From Falsiroseomonas sp044341625 (lineage in GTDB: Bacteria; Pseudomonadota; Alphaproteobacteria; Acetobacterales; Acetobacteraceae): a stretch of DNA of 8,032 nt. The translations under genes and the position numbers were made by a program. Location of the stretch: the NCBI GenBank assembly GCA_044341625.1, contig JBIIRI010000156.1:1-8032 (forward strand). The letters are read 5' to 3'. How positions within the stretch are numbered: the first letter of the stretch is position 1; each line of letters starts with the position of its first letter. The notes under the pieces are model-generated. The model was not told where the DNA came from, did not search any database, and saw nothing but the letters and a program-made list of their open reading frames with translations. Of the stretch, positions 5,558 to 8,032 are shown piece by piece.

Positions 5558-6243
5558 GGGATAAGGTCGGCCGGCAGCGCGACGCCGCCACGCGCTTCGC
5601 CGCGCGCGGCCACCTGCACGCCGGCCACCGCCCAGCCCTCTCCGGCCCGCACCAGCAGCGGCCCACCGGAACTGCCGCGCGTCGCCGCGCAGCCATGGAC
5701 CAGCAGCGGCCCCGCCGCATCCTGACCCCTCGCCTCGATGCCGCAGGCCGTGTCAGCCAGCAGCGCATGCGCGCGGTCCCGCTGCCAGCCGCCGAGCATC
5801 GCCGCCATCCCCGGCGCCGCCGCGACCACCGGCAGCACCGGTGCGGGCAGTGGCGTGGCGAGCCGGAGCACCGCCCAATCCCCACCGCGCGGCCCGCCCG
5901 TCGCGGGATCATAGGCGCCCGTGACGTAGCTCAAGGCCACGGCATGGCCGCGGAACGCGCCGCGGTCATAGCCCGCCAGCAGGTTCACCCGCTCCGGCCG
6001 CAGCCAGGCGCGGGTGCGCGTCGCCACCAGGCAATGCGCCGCGGTCAGCACGCGATCAGGCGCGACCAGCACGCCGGTGCAGGTGCCGCCCGCCTCGGAT
6101 TGCACGCGCACCAGGGACGACCAGGGCGGCAAGGCCGCATCGACCGCTTCGCGCGCCTCGGCCACCCCCAGACCGGCGCGCGGCGCTGGCTGGGCAAAGG
6201 CCAGGGCGGGTGCCAGCAGCAGCGCCAGGAGGACGCGGATCAC
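5548..6243 (-). CDS. Secreted trypsin-like serine protease (S1 family)
   Basis: 231 aa endopeptidase. The first 17 residues, (V/M)IRVLLALLLAPALAFA, form a clear signal peptide with an AFA|Q cleavage site, so it acts in the periplasm or outside. The catalytic triad is complete: H70 in LTAAHC, D122 in GGDWAVLRL and S192 in RGSSGGPLL. C55 and C71 match the classic histidine-loop disulfide; C167 and C185 can form a second one. The protein is compact, with no PDZ or membrane anchor. The GTG start (6243-6241) overlaps the sirtuin TGA as GTGA, so translation is probably coupled to the sirtuin. The start is fixed by the signal peptide, although an open frame continues upstream inside the sirtuin gene. 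It ends tail to tail with the metallopeptidase gene. Confidence 0.93.
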   Translation of the reverse strand: MIRVLLALLLAPALAFAQPAPRAGLGVAEAREAVDAALPPWSSLVRVQSEAGGTCTGVLVAPDRVLTAAHCLVATRTRAWLRPERVNLLAGYDRGAFRGHAVALSYVTGAYDPATGGPRGGDWAVLRLATPLPAPVLPVVAAAPGMAAMLGGWQRDRAHALLADTACGIEARGQDAAGPLLVHGCAATRGSSGGPLLVRAGEGWAVAGVQVAARGEARGGVALPADLIPLD

Positions 6244-6965
6244 AAGCCGCCCAGCAGGCTCTGCACGAATTCCGGCACGATCTCGGTCGCGGGGCCGTGC
6301 CGTGCCTCGTCGAACAGCCGCGTGCCGGCGCTCGGTTCCAGGTTCAGCTCCACCGTACGGGCGCGATGCGCGACCTCGGCCACAAAGCCGGCGGCCGGAT
6401 ACACCTGACCGCTGGTGCCGATGGCGACGAAGATGTCGCAGCCTTGCAGCGCCGCATCGATGGCCTGCATATGCAACGGCATCTCGCCGAACCAGACGAC
6501 ATGCGGCCGCATCCCGCCGGGCTTGCCGCAGGCTGGGCAGGCGGTGGCGGTCGAGAGATCCTGGTCCCAGGGCTGGACGGCGTCGCACAGCAGGCAGCGC
6601 GCCTTGTTCAATTCGCCATGCATATGCAGCAGCCGGCTGCGGGCGACACCCGCCATCGCACCCGCGCGGTCATGCAGATCGTCCACATTCTGCGTGACCA
6701 GCAGCAAGGGGCCCGGCCAGCGCGCATCCAGCGCCGCGAGCGCCAGATGCGCGGCGTTCGGGACGATGGCCGGATCGCGCAGCTGCGCGCGGCGGGCATT
6801 GTAGAAGGCCTGGACGCGCCGGGGATCGCGCGCGAAGGCCTCCGGCGTCGCGACATCCTCGATGCGGATCTTGGCCCAGATACCATCGGCGTCACGGAAG
6901 GTGGCCAGCCCGCTTTCGCGACTGATCCCGGCACCGGTGAGGATGACAAGGCTCGGGGCGGTCAT
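6240..6965 (-). CDS. cobB: NAD-dependent protein deacylase, CobB-type sirtuin
   Basis: 241 aa cytoplasmic enzyme that removes acyl groups from protein lysines using NAD. All sirtuin motifs are present: GAGISRESGLATFRD (res. 11-25) for NAD binding, TQNVDDLHDRAG (91-102), catalytic H116 in LHMHGEL (113-119), a zinc site of C124/C127 and C143/C146, VVWFGEMP (156-163) and AIGTSGQVYPAAG (181-193). Y55 and R58 in FYNARR match the Tyr-x-x-Arg pair that lets SIRT5 and E. coli CobB bind succinyl- or malonyl-lysine, so desuccinylation is likely in addition to deacetylation. The ATG start has only a weak GTGGCGG ribosome site, and a long stem-loop ends 11 nt before it. The stop overlaps the protease GTG. 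Known CobB targets include acetyl-CoA synthetase; no such gene is in this window. Confidence 0.96.
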   Translation of the reverse strand: MTAPSLVILTGAGISRESGLATFRDADGIWAKIRIEDVATPEAFARDPRRVQAFYNARRAQLRDPAIVPNAAHLALAALDARWPGPLLLVTQNVDDLHDRAGAMAGVARSRLLHMHGELNKARCLLCDAVQPWDQDLSTATACPACGKPGGMRPHVVWFGEMPLHMQAIDAALQGCDIFVAIGTSGQVYPAAGFVAEVAHRARTVELNLEPSAGTRLFDEARHGPATEIVPEFVQSLLGGL

Positions 6966-6976
6966 GCCGCCACACT

Positions 6977-7014
6977 ACAGCGGTTTGCGATCATCGCTGA
7001 ACGCAAACCGCTGT
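6977..7014 (-). promoter_or_regulatory. Long stem-loop in the sirtuin leader
   Basis: ACAGCGGTTTGCG (6977-6989) is the exact reverse complement of 7002-7014. Inside, position 6990 opposes 7001 as a mismatch, TCA (6991-6993) pairs with TGA (6998-7000) and four bases remain as the loop. Read as minus-strand RNA this is a 17-position stem with a single U-U mismatch and a GCGA loop, which fits the stable GNRA tetraloop class. It ends 11 nt before the cobB start and begins 49 nt after the stop of the upstream DUF883-like gene. No T-run follows, so a classical terminator is unlikely; a leader structure, a binding site for a dimeric regulator or a dispersed palindromic repeat are the alternatives. 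Confidence 0.7.
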
Positions 7015-7021
7015 CGCGTTG

Positions 7022-7036
7022 ACGGCGCGGTGCCGT
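7022..7036 (-). terminator. Weak hairpin after the DUF883-like gene
   Basis: ACGGC (7022-7026) pairs with GCCGT (7032-7036) around a 5-nt loop, 27 nt past the stop of the DUF883-like gene on the minus strand. It is short, lacks a T-run and could be chance. Confidence 0.2.
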
Positions 7037-7063
7037 TGCGGCCTGGGCCTTCGCCCCGATCCG

Positions 7064-7417
7064 CTACCGCCGCGCCCGGATCAGGCTCGCCACCGCCCAG
7101 ACCGCCGCCGCGGCAATGCCGAGCGCCACCAGCGGATGGGCGCGCGTGGCGTCGCGCAGCTGCCCCGCGGCATCCAGCGCGGCGTCACGGCCATGCTCGA
7201 TCTGCGCCCGCGTGCCCCGCAGCGCCGCGCGCGCGTCCCGCGACACCTCCCGCGTCGCGGAATCGAGCCGGTGCTCGACAATGTCCTCGATCCGCGACCA
7301 GAGCCGGGCCAGCTCCGCGCGGGCCTCCGCGGTGCCGCTGCCGCGCCCGTGCCAGGCCGTCATGTCGCGCAACTCGCGCGCGATGCGGCCCAGGCCCGCC
7401 TGCATCCCCTCAGCCAT
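7064..7417 (-). CDS. Tail-anchored membrane protein resembling DUF883 (ElaB/YqjD)
   Basis: 117 aa. The N-terminal two thirds (about res. 30-92) are helical and highly charged (EARAELARLWSRIEDIV...ATREVSRDARAALRGTRAQIEHGRDAALDAAGQLRDATR), consistent with an amphipathic or coiled-coil region. One transmembrane helix follows, HPLVALGIAAAAVWAVASLI (94-113), ending in RARR. A helical domain ahead of a HPLxALGxA membrane anchor and a basic tail is the DUF883 layout, in which E. coli YqjD/ElaB associate with ribosomes at the inner membrane. That function is not established for this protein. The start is well supported: GGAGGA lies 5 nt before the ATG. The gene is 49 nt downstream of the MFS gene on the same strand. 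The family call rests on architecture more than on a sharp motif. Confidence 0.75.
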   Translation of the reverse strand: MAEGMQAGLGRIARELRDMTAWHGRGSGTAEARAELARLWSRIEDIVEHRLDSATREVSRDARAALRGTRAQIEHGRDAALDAAGQLRDATRAHPLVALGIAAAAVWAVASLIRARR

Positions 7418-7422
7418 CCGCG

Positions 7423-7428
7423 TCCTCC
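7423..7428 (-). promoter_or_regulatory. Strong ribosome binding site of the DUF883-like gene
   Basis: GGAGGA on the minus strand, 5 nt before the ATG at 7417-7415. It is the best Shine-Dalgarno match in the window and fixes this start. Confidence 0.65.
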
Positions 7429-7466
7429 GTCGATCCGGTTGCGCGGTCTGAACGGCCGGGACGCGG

Positions 7467-8032
7467 TCAGGTTCGCTGCGGAACCGGGTGCCCAGGCGGC
7501 AGGCGCCAGATCAGAAGCCAGAGAAGCCCCGCCAGCAGCAGCAGGATCCATGGCACCGCGTCAGCCCCGACCCAATCCGCGACCCACCCCATCAGCCCCG
7601 GCAGCACCGCCACGCCCGCCATCGCGGCCGCGACCTGCAGCCCGATCGCCTGCACCGCCAGCGGCCCGAGCCGGGCCGGGGTCAGCGCCATCACGGTCGG
7701 ATAGACCGGTGCCAGCGCCACGGCGAACAAGATCAGGAAGGCGGCGTCCTGCAGGCCGAGCGCGAAGCCCATCGCCGCCACCACCGCCACCGGCATGCCG
7801 AGGCGCAGCAAACGGTCGGGGCCGATCCGGTCCACCACGAAGCCGAGCGCGATCCGCCCGCCCGCCAGCCCGGCCCAGAACAGCGTGGCGGCCAGCGCGG
7901 CCTCGGCGGGGGTGGCGCCGCGCGCGGCCAGGATGGTGGCGGCCCATTGCCCGCCGCCTGCCTCAAGGCCGGTGTAGACGAAGAACACGGCCATCTGCAG
8001 CCGCACGACCGGGTGCCGCAGGGCGGAGATCG
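7467..8032 (-). CDS. MFS transporter, C-terminal half (cut by window edge)
   Basis: The reading frame is open to the right edge, giving 187 codons of the C-terminal part; an internal GTG near 8006 should not be taken as the start. About six hydrophobic segments can be followed: LQMAVFFVYTGLEAG, AALAATLFWAGLAGG, MPVAVVAAMGFALGL, AAFLILFAVALAPVYPTVMA, AAAMAGVAVLPGLMGW and AVPWILLLLAGLLWLLIW. Between the second and third lies GRIALGFVVDRIGPDRLLR, the MFS motif-A-like loop repeated in the second half of these transporters. The APVYPTVMAL segment and the GLExGGGQW opening resemble the fucose-permease-like branch, but that is a weak indication and the substrate is unknown. It is the first gene of the minus-strand run MFS, DUF883-like, cobB, protease. 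The stop is TGA at 7469-7467. Confidence 0.87.
   Translation of the reverse strand, partial: ISALRHPVVRLQMAVFFVYTGLEAGGGQWAATILAARGATPAEAALAATLFWAGLAGGRIALGFVVDRIGPDRLLRLGMPVAVVAAMGFALGLQDAAFLILFAVALAPVYPTVMALTPARLGPLAVQAIGLQVAAAMAGVAVLPGLMGWVADWVGADAVPWILLLLAGLLWLLIWRLPPGHPVPQRT

Noticed and set aside
6244..6588. N-terminal extension of the serine protease frame into the sirtuin gene
   Set aside because: The signal peptide at the GTG start and the GTGA overlap give a natural start; the extension is an off-frame reading of the sirtuin.

Overview
The window is dense, GC-rich bacterial chromosome with almost every base inside a gene. Gene content, the strong G/C third-position bias and the protein sequences suggest a free-living alphaproteobacterium, most likely an Acetobacteraceae/Roseomonas-type organism. 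That placement is an impression from composition and remembered homologues, not a search. I see no rRNA, tRNA, CRISPR array, insertion sequence or phage gene.

Layout, left to right. (1) Positions 1-904, minus strand: the start of a CoA-transferase beta subunit (cut by the window edge) and, ahead of it, the complete alpha subunit, joined by an ATGA stop/start overlap. (2) Positions 975-2991, plus strand: a RimJ/RimL-type GNAT acetyltransferase, an exported DUF3047 protein and a RutF/HpaC-type flavin reductase. (3) Positions 2989-3156: a short convergent intergenic region holding a 15-nt tandem repeat that starts at the flavin reductase stop codon, then a large nested inverted repeat. (4) Positions 3157-5104, minus strand: pterin-4a-carbinolamine dehydratase followed by a formylglycine-type sulfatase/phosphonate monoester hydrolase. 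(5) Positions 5156-5551, plus strand: a small HExxH metallopeptidase, divergent from the dehydratase. It meets the next minus-strand gene tail to tail, with the two stop codons overlapping inside a perfect 16-bp palindrome. (6) Positions 5548-8032, minus strand: in transcription order an MFS transporter (cut by the window edge), a DUF883-like tail-anchored protein, a CobB-type sirtuin and a secreted trypsin-like serine protease. The sirtuin and protease overlap by GTGA. A long stem-loop lies just before the sirtuin start.

The genes do not form one obvious pathway. They look like ordinary housekeeping and accessory metabolism: acyl-CoA transfer, flavin reduction, sulfate or phosphonate ester hydrolysis, pterin recycling, protein deacylation and extracytoplasmic proteolysis. 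Every recognised enzyme keeps the catalytic residues I could check, and I found no frameshifted gene. I do not see a convincing new multi-gene system. The most interesting signals are non-coding: the sirtuin leader hairpin, the nested inverted repeat with adjacent tandem repeat, and the palindromic shared stop site.
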